Source of the DNA: Pseudalkalibacillus salsuginis
GTDB taxonomy: Bacteria > Bacillota > Bacilli > Bacillales > Fictibacillaceae
Direction of reading: 5' to 3'
NCBI RefSeq assembly: GCF_021646685.1
Contig: NZ_JAKJHW010000001.1
Coordinates: forward strand, 806,001 to 870,000
DNA length: 64,000 nt
The notes below the pieces were generated by a model, which worked only from the letters and a program-made list of their open reading frames with translations, searched no databases and was not told where the DNA came from. The position numbers and the translations under genes are program-made. Shown here in pieces: positions 16,519 through 24,567 of the stretch. Position 1 is the stretch's first letter. Each line of letters opens with the position of its first letter.

Positions 16519-16692
16519 CTCATCGCTCCTTTTTCTTAATTGGAAGATTTTCTACAAGATTTAAATTCCATAAAAATATCCTAACTCCTTCTAAATTTGA
16601 TAAATGCGATTGCTGGACCACAGAGTATTCGTTTTCCATTTAAGAAAAAATACAAATAGAGCCCAGGCTAACCCAGACTCTTTCTGATCTTA

Positions 16693-18027
16693 CTATTTGA
16701 CTCTCATTTTGAACGGGTCGATTATGCGATTCGGATAATCAGTGATTTTAAGAATAATTTCTTTCGTATTTTCAGGATTGTATACAGTATAGGTATTTAT
16801 TAGGATTGGTGGATGTTCACCGGAAATAGAAAGACTTGTTTGAGCCCTTTTACCACTCTGTTCCAGGTTGACAGGTAGAGTATCAAATATCTCGTAGTGA
16901 TGATCTTCATCTTGTTCGTCCATAGTAACCGAAAATTCGAATTGTACATAATCGCCTTCACGATTGACTTTATCCAATTGAATCCGGTCATCCCTTGGAG
17001 CCTGCTCCAACCTTTCTTCTTGCACGTTAACCACAACCTCTTGCTCGTCTTTATTGATCGCACGTATCGAACTCCCTGATAAATAAAGTTCCTTCGGTTG
17101 TCGAAAATAATTGCTTTGGAAGAAGAGGATGATTTCATCTTCGGATCCAAAACTGATTACGCCATCATTGATGGTTTCCCATACTTCTCCCCGGTCATCG
17201 ACAAGTTTCAAGTCATCAAATCTGAATAACTGCATGTCATTGGACTGAGCATATTTGATATGGATGGCAATCAAAGTCGGATCAATGACAGCCTTTTCGA
17301 AATGGATTTTTTGATTTTTCATCACTAACGTTTTATCAATCGCAATGGTTTCCCTGGTATTTTCGTACCACTTTTTCTCAATCGGAATATCCAAGTTCCA
17401 TTCAGAGTCAAGTGTCTTCGCTTCGCTATGGAGGGATGTCGGTGTGTCGGCATCCTGTAATTTAGCTTTAATGGTGACGGATTCTGGAACTGCCATGTCC
17501 TCAACAAATGTGACAGTAATTTTCCCATTCATCTGATTTTCCTCTTGTAGATTGACACTTTCTGCAGGATCACTATAGGCGACACTTCCTTGTATTGTTT
17601 CACCCTCTTCATCCAATAAATCTATATCATGCAATCGTAAATATTCATGGTCACCAGTTGTTGCAATTGAATAAAAAATGACCATTCGAGCTTGATCGAT
17701 AATGATTCTCTCCAGAGACATGGTGACACCTTCGTGGGTTTCCTTCCTATTTATCTCATGAATAAAATCATTCGAAATTGCATCCTCTAATCCTTGGTCA
17801 CCTTGTATCATATCAACGATTATCTGCATTCCTGGTAAAGCCTTTACTGTATCCGCAAAAGCAGATGAAATTCGCACACTGGTTACAAAGAGAAAGATTA
17901 GGAATAATGAACTTACCAAACTGATGACGGATTTTCTTTGATACTTTTTATAACGTTTCCCTTTTTGGACTCCGTTCTGGATATAGTCATCAATTGACTC
18001 GGGTATATGTATTTGTTTATCGCTCAT
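16693..18027 (-). CDS. DUF4179-type anti-sigma factor, membrane anchored
   Basis: 444 residues from ATG 18027, which has GAAGGTG eight bases upstream within the end of the sigma gene; an ATG three codons earlier is less well placed. A short cytoplasmic N-terminus (about 30 residues) is followed by one membrane helix (about 36-55) and a large extracytoplasmic part with beta-rich repeats, the layout of DUF4179 proteins. These are found next to ECF sigma factors and are thought to hold them at the membrane. It overlaps the sigma gene by 11 bases, so coupled expression and partnership are likely. The signal sensed is unknown. Confidence 0.75.
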   Translation of the reverse strand: MSDKQIHIPESIDDYIQNGVQKGKRYKKYQRKSVISLVSSLFLIFLFVTSVRISSAFADTVKALPGMQIIVDMIQGDQGLEDAISNDFIHEINRKETHEGVTMSLERIIIDQARMVIFYSIATTGDHEYLRLHDIDLLDEEGETIQGSVAYSDPAESVNLQEENQMNGKITVTFVEDMAVPESVTIKAKLQDADTPTSLHSEAKTLDSEWNLDIPIEKKWYENTRETIAIDKTLVMKNQKIHFEKAVIDPTLIAIHIKYAQSNDMQLFRFDDLKLVDDRGEVWETINDGVISFGSEDEIILFFQSNYFRQPKELYLSGSSIRAINKDEQEVVVNVQEERLEQAPRDDRIQLDKVNREGDYVQFEFSVTMDEQDEDHHYEIFDTLPVNLEQSGKRAQTSLSISGEHPPILINTYTVYNPENTKEIILKITDYPNRIIDPFKMRVK

Positions 18028-18541
18028 CAGCAGCACCTTCTTTCTCCATCTGTTGGCGCAATTGTTTCAAACCTTTATAAACCCATGTTTTGATCGTACT
18101 CTCCGGTTTATCAAGAATTTGAGCAATCTCTTTCGTCGTAAACCCTTGATAATATTTTAAAAGAATCACCTTTTGTAGGTTTCTCTTCAGGTCAAAGATT
18201 CTGTTTTTCAAGTCGATACTGACATTAAGGTCGAGTTCCCCTGTTATTTCTTCTTTTTCTAAAAACCATCCATTCGTTATGGTACGTTTCTTTTTCCGGA
18301 TTTCATTCAGGCAATAATTCGTTAAAATCTTCAGTAACCATGATTTTGCTGATGATGGGTCCTTAAGTTTTCGAATAGAACGATATGCTCGATAGGTAGT
18401 TTCTTGAATTGCTTCGAGTGCATCATGTTCATTTTGGAAATATCTAAAAGCGATATGATATAGCAGTTTTTTATGCGTATATATGATCTCCATAAAGGCA
18501 TCTTCATCACCTTTTTTAGCTTTCTTTACAAGTTCCTCCAT
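18017..18541 (-). CDS. ECF-type RNA polymerase sigma factor
   Basis: 174 residues, ATG at 18541 behind AGGGGGAAACC. Sigma region 2 is MEIIYTHKKLLYHIAFRYFQ and ALEAIQETTYRAYRSIRKLK. Region 4 helix-turn-helix is QKVILLKYYQGFTTKEIAQI and LDKPESTIKTWVYKGLKQL. The two domains are linked by a short stretch, as in ECF sigma factors (SigV/YlaC-like size). It pairs with the DUF4179 anti-sigma gene that follows. Its own promoter is not evident to me in the A/T-rich 130-base gap upstream (18542-18669). Confidence 0.88.
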   Translation of the reverse strand: MEELVKKAKKGDEDAFMEIIYTHKKLLYHIAFRYFQNEHDALEAIQETTYRAYRSIRKLKDPSSAKSWLLKILTNYCLNEIRKKKRTITNGWFLEKEEITGELDLNVSIDLKNRIFDLKRNLQKVILLKYYQGFTTKEIAQILDKPESTIKTWVYKGLKQLRQQMEKEGAADER

Positions 18542-18669
18542 GGTTTCCCCCTATTTCTAACATCTCTTGAATATAAGACACCTCACTAAACTAAAAAGTT
18601 TTATAAAACTATAATCCAAAACATTTTATCATCAATTGTAAACATAAATGTGATAATGAAACGTGTGAA

Positions 18670-19125
18670 TTAAGCTTTTATTATCAAGTCTTTTATAATG
18701 CTTTCTGATGAGATGTATTCATTCTGATAGACTTCATGTAACATTTCCTGTAACCACCGGAACCTTCCTACCGTAAGCCCATCTGCAAGCGGGTAACATT
18801 CAGAGTAATTGATTGCAACTGTGGAAGGGGCGACCTCTTCAACCATCGATTTCAATACTTCATCGAGATCCCCTTTATACGTTCTCACTTCATCAAACAA
18901 ACCGCATTCTTCGATATCCTGCGCGTCAATTGTACTGCATACCGCCAGTTTTCCGTGATTTTTCGTAATGAGGAACGCCCCTGGTCCAACCGTTTTTACT
19001 CCGGTTACAAAAGGGAGACACGGGTCACTGCCTTCGCTTGTGAAAATGATCCATAAATCGATTTGCTGTTCGTTTAGAAGCTTGATTGATCTTCTCAAAT
19101 TTTCCTTTTGAAGGTTATATCTCAT
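18670..19125 (-). CDS. stand-alone creatinase/prolidase N-terminal domain protein
   Basis: 151 residues. It starts LQKENLRRSIKLLNEQQIDL and contains WIIFTSEGSDPCLPFVTGVK, the same fold as the N-terminal domain of the M24 peptidase just upstream (WLILTRESNDPSLPFVTDIR). It stops before any metal-binding catalytic domain. The ATG follows the upstream stop directly (TAAATG), with AAAGGGG inside the upstream gene. This is a partial paralogue arising by tandem duplication and loss of the catalytic half, or a deliberate partner subunit. There is no internal damage, so it may be functional. Confidence 0.7.
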   Translation of the reverse strand: MRYNLQKENLRRSIKLLNEQQIDLWIIFTSEGSDPCLPFVTGVKTVGPGAFLITKNHGKLAVCSTIDAQDIEECGLFDEVRTYKGDLDEVLKSMVEEVAPSTVAINYSECYPLADGLTVGRFRWLQEMLHEVYQNEYISSESIIKDLIIKA

Positions 19126-20334
19126 TTACTTAACCCCTTTGTATGGAATTGTAATCAATTCAAGCTGCCGTTCACTTAATATGTCGGGTCCTTCATCTGT
19201 TACGAGGACATTCTCTTCGACCAATATGCAAGGAAGTCCATGATCTTGAATAACAGTCGGTTCGATAGCGTAAATCTCTCCCGATTGAATGAGCCCTTCA
19301 ACCTGCGGGCGCGGGGGTGTCCTCCTAGGACCGAGGATGGTTCCTCCATCATGCGTCGCCCTGCCCACTTGATGGCCGACAGAATGCCGAACTGTCGGAT
19401 ACCCATGTCCTTCAATGCAAACACGGCCAACTGCATCTATCTCGTAACCCAGTTTTCCAGGCTGCAATGCTTCAATTGATTTTGTAATTCCGTCTACAGC
19501 AGCATCAAATGCTTTCTGCACATCTTCTGGAGGCCCGGCTTCCCCTTCTTTTAAAAAGTAACAGGTCCGTGCAATGTCCGAAACATACCCTTCACACCGT
19601 AAACTGAAATCAATGATTACGATGTCTCCGGGTTCAACCTTATGATCACCAGGCTTCCGATGGGCCAGGCCACACCTTACGATACAGACAAGCGGTAAAT
19701 CATAAGGATCTCCCAGCCCATTCGTAACGCCTCTCTTCTTCATTCCATCTACAAAAAGCTGTCCGATCTCCTTTTCCGTCATCCCGGCTTCCATTTTTGC
19801 GAATGCTTCCTCAAAAATATCTGTTGTATGGTTGATCGACTTCTTCACCATTTCAATTTCGACTGCTGATTTTATACATCTCAACTGTTGTAAAATCGGT
19901 TCACTCGTCACTTCCATTTCGCCTAATTTGTTTGACCCGATTAATCTCTCAAGCCATTTGTAAAGGCCTAAAGATAATCCATCATACAAATGGTCATAAT
20001 GTGAGATGTTCAAAGCCAACTTTTTTGGTGCAAGCATATGGAATACTTTCAGAAAAGCCTCTTCTATGTGGGTATCATATGTGATTACATCGGAAAAGAC
20101 TTCTGTCAGCTTGAATGTTTCATAGTCCTCTTTCGAAACGATTGCTTGATGGGAACCGCTTTTATTGATAAAAATAGCGGTTATATCGTATGTTCTTATA
20201 TCTGTTACGAATGGTAAACTAGGATCATTGCTTTCCCTTGTTAAAATAAGCCACGTGTCTACGTTATGTACTCTAAGTAGCTTGACGGCCGCCACCAATT
20301 TCTCATGTACAATTTGAGCCTTTGCAACTGTCAT
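19126..20334 (-). CDS. M24 family metallopeptidase (Xaa-Pro peptidase-like)
   Basis: 402 residues, ATG at 20334 behind GTAGGGGGGATTGGT. The N-terminal creatinase-like domain (about 1-150) is followed by the pita-bread catalytic domain. The five metal ligands are visible: D in VIIDFSLRCEG, D in YVSDIARTC, H in RHSVGHQVG, E in YAIEPTV and E in LVEENVLVTD. Such enzymes cleave Xaa-Pro bonds or act on creatine-like amides; a RHSVGH motif favours prolidase-type chemistry. It forms a two-gene unit with the N-domain-only paralogue that follows without a gap. Confidence 0.85.
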   Translation of the reverse strand: MTVAKAQIVHEKLVAAVKLLRVHNVDTWLILTRESNDPSLPFVTDIRTYDITAIFINKSGSHQAIVSKEDYETFKLTEVFSDVITYDTHIEEAFLKVFHMLAPKKLALNISHYDHLYDGLSLGLYKWLERLIGSNKLGEMEVTSEPILQQLRCIKSAVEIEMVKKSINHTTDIFEEAFAKMEAGMTEKEIGQLFVDGMKKRGVTNGLGDPYDLPLVCIVRCGLAHRKPGDHKVEPGDIVIIDFSLRCEGYVSDIARTCYFLKEGEAGPPEDVQKAFDAAVDGITKSIEALQPGKLGYEIDAVGRVCIEGHGYPTVRHSVGHQVGRATHDGGTILGPRRTPPRPQVEGLIQSGEIYAIEPTVIQDHGLPCILVEENVLVTDEGPDILSERQLELITIPYKGVK

Positions 20335-20447
20335 ACCAATCCCCCCTACTATACATTTAATTAGATAGGTATGGAGAACACTCCTGCATTGATTGGTAGA
20401 AATAACGTCTAAGAAAGGTAAAAGGGCGAACTCCTGTTACGTCCACC

Positions 20448-20792
20448 CTAACTTGTTTGCAGTAATTCAATCACTTCTCCGCTTGGTCCTATGATGAAGG
20501 CGGATTGCCATCCATTTTCAAAAGCATATGGCCCTTCATATAAAATGAACTCGTGATGTCGTTCCAGCATTTCATCAAGGTTTTCTACTTCAAAGGCGAT
20601 ATGTTTATTAGGGGTCAACTTTACGTCTTCTTCTACCAAAACGAGCTCAAGTCGAAACCCATCAAGCATCATGAAAATGATCTTCTCTCCTAATAACTCG
20701 ATTTCAGATTCAAATAGGAAACCCAGTTTTTTATAGAATTGTACCGCTCTTCCCAATCGATTTGTTTCAATTGCGACATGATGAAAAGTCAT
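20448..20792 (-). CDS. VOC (glyoxalase/bleomycin resistance) family protein
   Basis: 114 residues. It starts MTFHHVAIETNRLGRAVQFY with KKLGF next, continues LELVLVEED and ends AFIIGPSGEVIELLQ, a single vicinal-oxygen-chelate domain of two beta-alpha-beta-beta-beta units with likely ligands H5 and E about 108. Members are lyases, isomerases or dioxygenases. The ATG overlaps the stop of the QueA-like gene (ATGA), so it is translationally coupled to it as the third gene of an SDR/QueA-like/VOC operon. Confidence 0.8.
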   Translation of the reverse strand: MTFHHVAIETNRLGRAVQFYKKLGFLFESEIELLGEKIIFMMLDGFRLELVLVEEDVKLTPNKHIAFEVENLDEMLERHHEFILYEGPYAFENGWQSAFIIGPSGEVIELLQTS

Positions 20793-21853
20793 ATGATTTC
20801 CCCTGATATGATAAGGTTCATATCTCCAAATTCATGCCATAAGTACTTTTCCTTTATCGCATTATGATAGGCCGCCTTTAAAAGCATCGGAGGGACGAAT
20901 GCAGACAACATATCGAGATGACTCGCTTCCGGTTCATGAAAACCGGTGATCAATGCATCGACAACCTTCAAGGAAAAATCTTCATGGATATGCAGATTGG
21001 TCCAGCCTTTTTTCGCTACAGGCATCCCTTGAGAATCCACCGCAGATTCGAGAGCACGGACAACGGTAGTCCCTACAGCGACAACTTTCCCACCACCCTC
21101 TTTTGTTGCCTTGATTTTACGGATTGTTTCGCCTGGTACCTCATATTCTTCCAGACTATCAACTGGACCAATTTCCCACTGGTCATTCAAGAAATAGCTC
21201 AACCCAGTATGGAGGGTGATCCTTGCAATCTGCACCCCTTTTTTCTTTAACCGAAGCAGTATCTCCCAACTGAATGCTCTTCCTGCCGAGGCCATTTCGA
21301 CAGATCCAGGGACGGTTCCGTAAGCTGTTTGATAGTGTTCCAGACTCCATTCCCCGTTTATATACTCATAACGGATCGGCTCGCCCAATCTATATAACTG
21401 GTCATAGAGCTCATTCCCCCTTGCAGAAAAGCAGACTTTCACAAGCGGTTCATTACGATTTACCGCCCTTACAAAGCCTGTCAAGCTCGGTGAAAAGAGA
21501 AGGACATCGCTTTGTTGGACCTTTGCGTCTACGACCAGGACCTTCCAAACTGAATTGCTCTTCCTTTGTGCAAGACGGATTTCGACGTTCTCTTGAATGA
21601 TCTTACAGCCTCTTCTTATGTTCACTTTAAAAGAAGCGGGAAGTGTCCTGCTGATATTCAATACAAGAAGATCGCCTTTATTCAAGTAATTCTCCAGGTT
21701 TTTAAACTGGTCGTGTTTTGTTTTTCCATTTTCACGGTCCAAAACCAACATTCTGACATGATCACGCCTTTTTCCTCTTGCCTCCGGTGGGTTTGAAGCA
21801 TTCAACCCTTCTGGCAAATAGAACTTCATCGGCTTTTTTGCTGCTAATCCCAT
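20789..21853 (-). CDS. QueA-like protein, divergent (SAM:tRNA ribosyltransferase-isomerase fold)
   Basis: 354 residues from ATG 21853 (GAGGAGAGG eight bases upstream; a GTG three codons earlier sits on that site). The order of motifs follows QueA: RGKRRDHVRMLVLDR, GDLLVLNISRTLPASF, YQTAYGTVPGSVEMASAGRA, ARITLHTGLSYF and a C-terminal LLKAAYHNAI. QueA adds the epoxycyclopentane to preQ1 in tRNA wobble guanine. Here the usual TAGLHFT and HVGxGTF blocks are changed to SAGRAFS and HTGLSYF. There is no tgt or ruvB neighbour. It is probably a paralogue with an altered reaction, encoded with SDR and VOC enzymes. Confidence 0.75.
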   Translation of the reverse strand: MGLAAKKPMKFYLPEGLNASNPPEARGKRRDHVRMLVLDRENGKTKHDQFKNLENYLNKGDLLVLNISRTLPASFKVNIRRGCKIIQENVEIRLAQRKSNSVWKVLVVDAKVQQSDVLLFSPSLTGFVRAVNRNEPLVKVCFSARGNELYDQLYRLGEPIRYEYINGEWSLEHYQTAYGTVPGSVEMASAGRAFSWEILLRLKKKGVQIARITLHTGLSYFLNDQWEIGPVDSLEEYEVPGETIRKIKATKEGGGKVVAVGTTVVRALESAVDSQGMPVAKKGWTNLHIHEDFSLKVVDALITGFHEPEASHLDMLSAFVPPMLLKAAYHNAIKEKYLWHEFGDMNLIISGEII

Positions 21854-21858
21854 CTTAA

Positions 21859-22584
21859 TCACCTCTCCTCTACGACAAAGCTTTGTGCTTCTAATCGTTT
21901 TCCGTTTACATGCTTTGATTCATCTGAAGCAAGATAAAGGAATACCTCCGTCAAATCTTCAGGCTCTGCAAGCTCATAATCACAATCCGGAATAGCGAGC
22001 TCATGCATTTCGGTATTCATCTCACCAGGGTCTACCATGTTGATCCGGACGCCGGTATCTGCCATTTCATCCGCCCAAATCTCTGTCAATCCTTCCAATG
22101 CGAACTTGGAAACTCCGTATGCCCCCCAACCGGCATACCCGACATTCCCTGCTTCAGAAGTCACATTGATGATCGAACCAGACTCACGTTCCAACATGCC
22201 CGGTAAGACTCGTTTGGTCAGCCTGAAAGGGCCATCCGCATTGACCCGTAAAACATCAAGGAACTCTTCACTTGGGTAATCTGTAAGATAAGGCATCGGA
22301 CTGGGTCCTAATCGGGATGCGTTGTTGATCAACACATCAATTTTTCCGAAATTTGATTCGGCCAAGGATACGAATCGCTCAATATCCCTCGGTTCCGATG
22401 CATCCGCCGGAACTGCTAAAACCTCTGCGCCGAACGCCTCTAATTCTTTTGCAACTTCTTTCAAGTTCATCTCGCCACGTGCGCAAATGGCAAGATTCGC
22501 TCCAATCTTCGCAAATCCCCTTGCAACCGCTCTTCCTAATCCCTTTGAAGCTCCAGTAATCATGACAACTTGTTTTTCCTTCAT
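21859..22584 (-). CDS. short-chain dehydrogenase/reductase
   Basis: 241 residues, ATG at 22584 behind AAGGAGTTGTCATAA. Motifs are VMITGASKGLGRAVARG, INNASRLG, INVTSEAGNVG (catalytic Ser replaced in the usual position by S-E-A-G context), and YGVSKFALEG (catalytic Tyr and Lys). It is the first gene of the operon with the QueA-like and VOC genes, and its stop is immediately before the next start. The substrate is unknown. The arrangement suggests a small biosynthetic or repair pathway rather than canonical queuosine synthesis, which uses different genes. Confidence 0.85.
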   Translation of the reverse strand: MKEKQVVMITGASKGLGRAVARGFAKIGANLAICARGEMNLKEVAKELEAFGAEVLAVPADASEPRDIERFVSLAESNFGKIDVLINNASRLGPSPMPYLTDYPSEEFLDVLRVNADGPFRLTKRVLPGMLERESGSIINVTSEAGNVGYAGWGAYGVSKFALEGLTEIWADEMADTGVRINMVDPGEMNTEMHELAIPDCDYELAEPEDLTEVFLYLASDESKHVNGKRLEAQSFVVEER

Positions 22585-22690
22585 TTATGACAACTCCTTA
22601 ATTGTTGGATTTCTTAGTTCCAGTTTATTGAATAAGGAGTTCCTTTTCGTCAGAATGATGATTGAATTTCCCATACCTAATTGGACCGAT

Positions 22691-22728
22691 AAAAAATCTA
22701 CATCCCATCTAAGACCATGGATGTAGAT
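22691..22728 (-). terminator. terminator downstream of the FAD oxidoreductase
   Basis: ATCTACATCC and GGATGTAGAT form a 10-bp stem. On the - strand it is followed by TTTTTT. It lies about 80 bases after the oxidoreductase stop and before the SDR operon. The rest of 22585-22810 holds only a degenerate GGCTGTCCC palindrome (22746-22795). Confidence 0.7.
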
Positions 22729-22745
22729 AAATTTTAAAAATAGAT

Positions 22746-22795
22746 GAGGCTGTCCCGTAAGTCTCTGGCACTACTGTTTTGGGAGAACCCCATCC
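22746..22795. repeat. degenerate GGCTGTCCC-type palindrome, copy 1
   Basis: GAGGCTGTCCCGTAAGTCTC, a TGGCACTACTG core and TTTTGGGAGAACCCC share layout and words with the sequences at 25753-25800 and 26406-26457. It is a short dispersed palindrome that appears to double as a terminator. Confidence 0.45.
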
Positions 22796-22810
22796 TTTCA
22801 TCTTTTCAAT

Positions 22811-23935
22811 TCAAATTCTTTTTTCCATCGCTCCTGAAACGTCATAGTCATGAAGATCAAGTTCAAGCGGGTGACCGAGCGCAAGTTTCGCAAGTTCCGA
22901 CCCCAGATAGGGTCCACTTGTAAGACCTGAAGCTCCGAGACCATTTGCAATCAGCAATCCCTTTACGCCTGGAACCGGGCCGATGATCGGGAGAAATCCA
23001 GGGGTGAACGGTCGAAAGCCGACTTTGATTTCATGTATGGTACTCTCGGACAGCCCCGGTGCAATTTGCAATGCCTTGTCTAAAATCTCGTGAACACCAC
23101 CTGCTGTGACCCGGAAATCGAACCCTACATCATCTTCATGTGTCGCCCCGACGACCACTCTTCCCCCTCCAAAACTAAGCAGGTAATGGTTATTCGGCGG
23201 CATTACGACAGGCCATTCACCCGTATCTGCATCTGGTATTTCAAGGTGTACGATCTGGGCTCTTTGAGAAGAGAGCTTGAATTCCCATCCTAAAGGTTGT
23301 AGAAGTTCTTTCGACCATGCACCTGTGGTAAGGATCACTTTATCTGCCTCAATTGTATTCCCACCGTATTCAATACCGGTTACACAGGTTTCTCGCTGAA
23401 CAAGCCTGGCATCCCCTTCCAGAAAATTCACCCCATTCTTTTTGGCAGCATTGATCAGAGCCTTCCGTAATGCACTTCCATTGACACGAGCCGCCCCGCT
23501 GATATGTACGGATGCATAATCCTCAGCCAACGGTGGAAAAAGTGCTTTTGTTTCATCAGCAGACAAGCGTGTTACTTCTCCGATTTCAGGAGCATCCTCC
23601 CGGCGTTTCAGGGCACGCTCGACCATCTTTTCCAGCTTCTTCTCATCCGTATGCAGACTGATCGCTCCAATACGCCTATACCCCGTATCCATCTCTCCAG
23701 CAGCTTCCAGTTCTTTAATCAGGACTGGGTAATATCTCGCCCCGCCTTTAACCAGACGGTACCAAGCCTTATTCCGGCGCTGAGAAAGCCAGGGACAAAC
23801 GATTCCAGCCGCAGCCTCAGTCGCTTGGCCATTGTCTTTCCGGTCCACCACAGTCACCTCTGCCCCAGCTTCAGACAGATGATAAGCTGTCGAAACACCG
23901 AGAATCCCACCGCCTACGACAATGAATTTTTCCAT
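22811..23935 (-). CDS. FAD-dependent amine/amino-acid oxidoreductase (DAO family)
   Basis: 374 residues, ATG at 23935. The dinucleotide fold IVVGGGILGVSTAYHLSEAG opens the protein. VVDRKDNGQATEAAAGIVCP follows, with the DAO-type AAGI motif. The C-terminus has GFRPFTPGFLPIIGPVPGVK, LLIANGLGASGLTSGP, the FAD-contacting end seen in glycine oxidase and D-amino-acid dehydrogenase. It oxidises an amino acid or secondary amine in the cytoplasm or at the membrane; which one cannot be told. It is a single gene, divergent from alaR. Confidence 0.85.
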   Translation of the reverse strand: MEKFIVVGGGILGVSTAYHLSEAGAEVTVVDRKDNGQATEAAAGIVCPWLSQRRNKAWYRLVKGGARYYPVLIKELEAAGEMDTGYRRIGAISLHTDEKKLEKMVERALKRREDAPEIGEVTRLSADETKALFPPLAEDYASVHISGAARVNGSALRKALINAAKKNGVNFLEGDARLVQRETCVTGIEYGGNTIEADKVILTTGAWSKELLQPLGWEFKLSSQRAQIVHLEIPDADTGEWPVVMPPNNHYLLSFGGGRVVVGATHEDDVGFDFRVTAGGVHEILDKALQIAPGLSESTIHEIKVGFRPFTPGFLPIIGPVPGVKGLLIANGLGASGLTSGPYLGSELAKLALGHPLELDLHDYDVSGAMEKRI

Positions 23936-24069
23936 CTATAACACCTATTTTCAATCGTTTTACAGCTATTTTACATGACTGATTTTTACGATACAATTTG
24001 TAGTGTTTCAGTTCCTTCGAAAATACTGTTAGAATGGTTCATATGTAAAAATAAAAAGTAGGTGTGACA

Positions 24070-24567
24070 ATGAAAGGAATCGAAATAGACATATTAAAAT
24101 TAATTGAGAAGAACGCTAATTTGGAAGTAGAAAAAATCGCGAAGTTACTTGGTAAAAGTATAGAGGAAATCCAGGAGCTGATTGATAGTCTTGAGAAGAA
24201 GAAAGTCATTCTCGGCTATTCGACGCTTATTGATTGGGCAAAGGTTCTGGATGTGGAAGAGGTTACGGCCATGGTAGATGTAAAGGTGACTCCCGCTCGT
24301 GGTGTCGGTTTTGACAAAGTGGCTGAGCGCATTTATCGTTTTCCAGAAGTCAAAGCTGTATATTTAATGTCCGGTGCTTATGATCTGTCCGTTTCGGTGA
24401 AAGGAGACACGATGACAGAAATCGGCCACTTCATTTCTGAAAAATTATCTACGCTCGATTCTGTACTATCAACCACAACCCATTTTGTGTTGAAAAGATA
24501 TAAGCATGACGGCATCATCTTACAGGATTCAGACGAAGATGATAAAAGAATTGTGGTATCACCATGA
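24070..24567 (+). CDS. alaR: Lrp/AsnC-family regulator AlaR
   Basis: 165 residues from ATG 24070 (AGGTG five bases upstream; a GTG two codons earlier overlaps it). The N-terminal helix-turn-helix reads DILKLIEKNANLEVEKIAKL and LGKSIEEIQELIDSLEKKKV. The C-terminal RAM domain reads AMVDVKVTPARGVGFDKVAE and VYLMSGAYDLSVSVKGD, binding an amino-acid effector. It overlaps the aminotransferase gene by four bases. The pair corresponds to alaR-alaT (yugG-yugH) of Bacillus subtilis, where AlaR controls alanine metabolism. The call rests on the arrangement plus family match. Confidence 0.8.
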   Translation: MKGIEIDILKLIEKNANLEVEKIAKLLGKSIEEIQELIDSLEKKKVILGYSTLIDWAKVLDVEEVTAMVDVKVTPARGVGFDKVAERIYRFPEVKAVYLMSGAYDLSVSVKGDTMTEIGHFISEKLSTLDSVLSTTTHFVLKRYKHDGIILQDSDEDDKRIVVSP

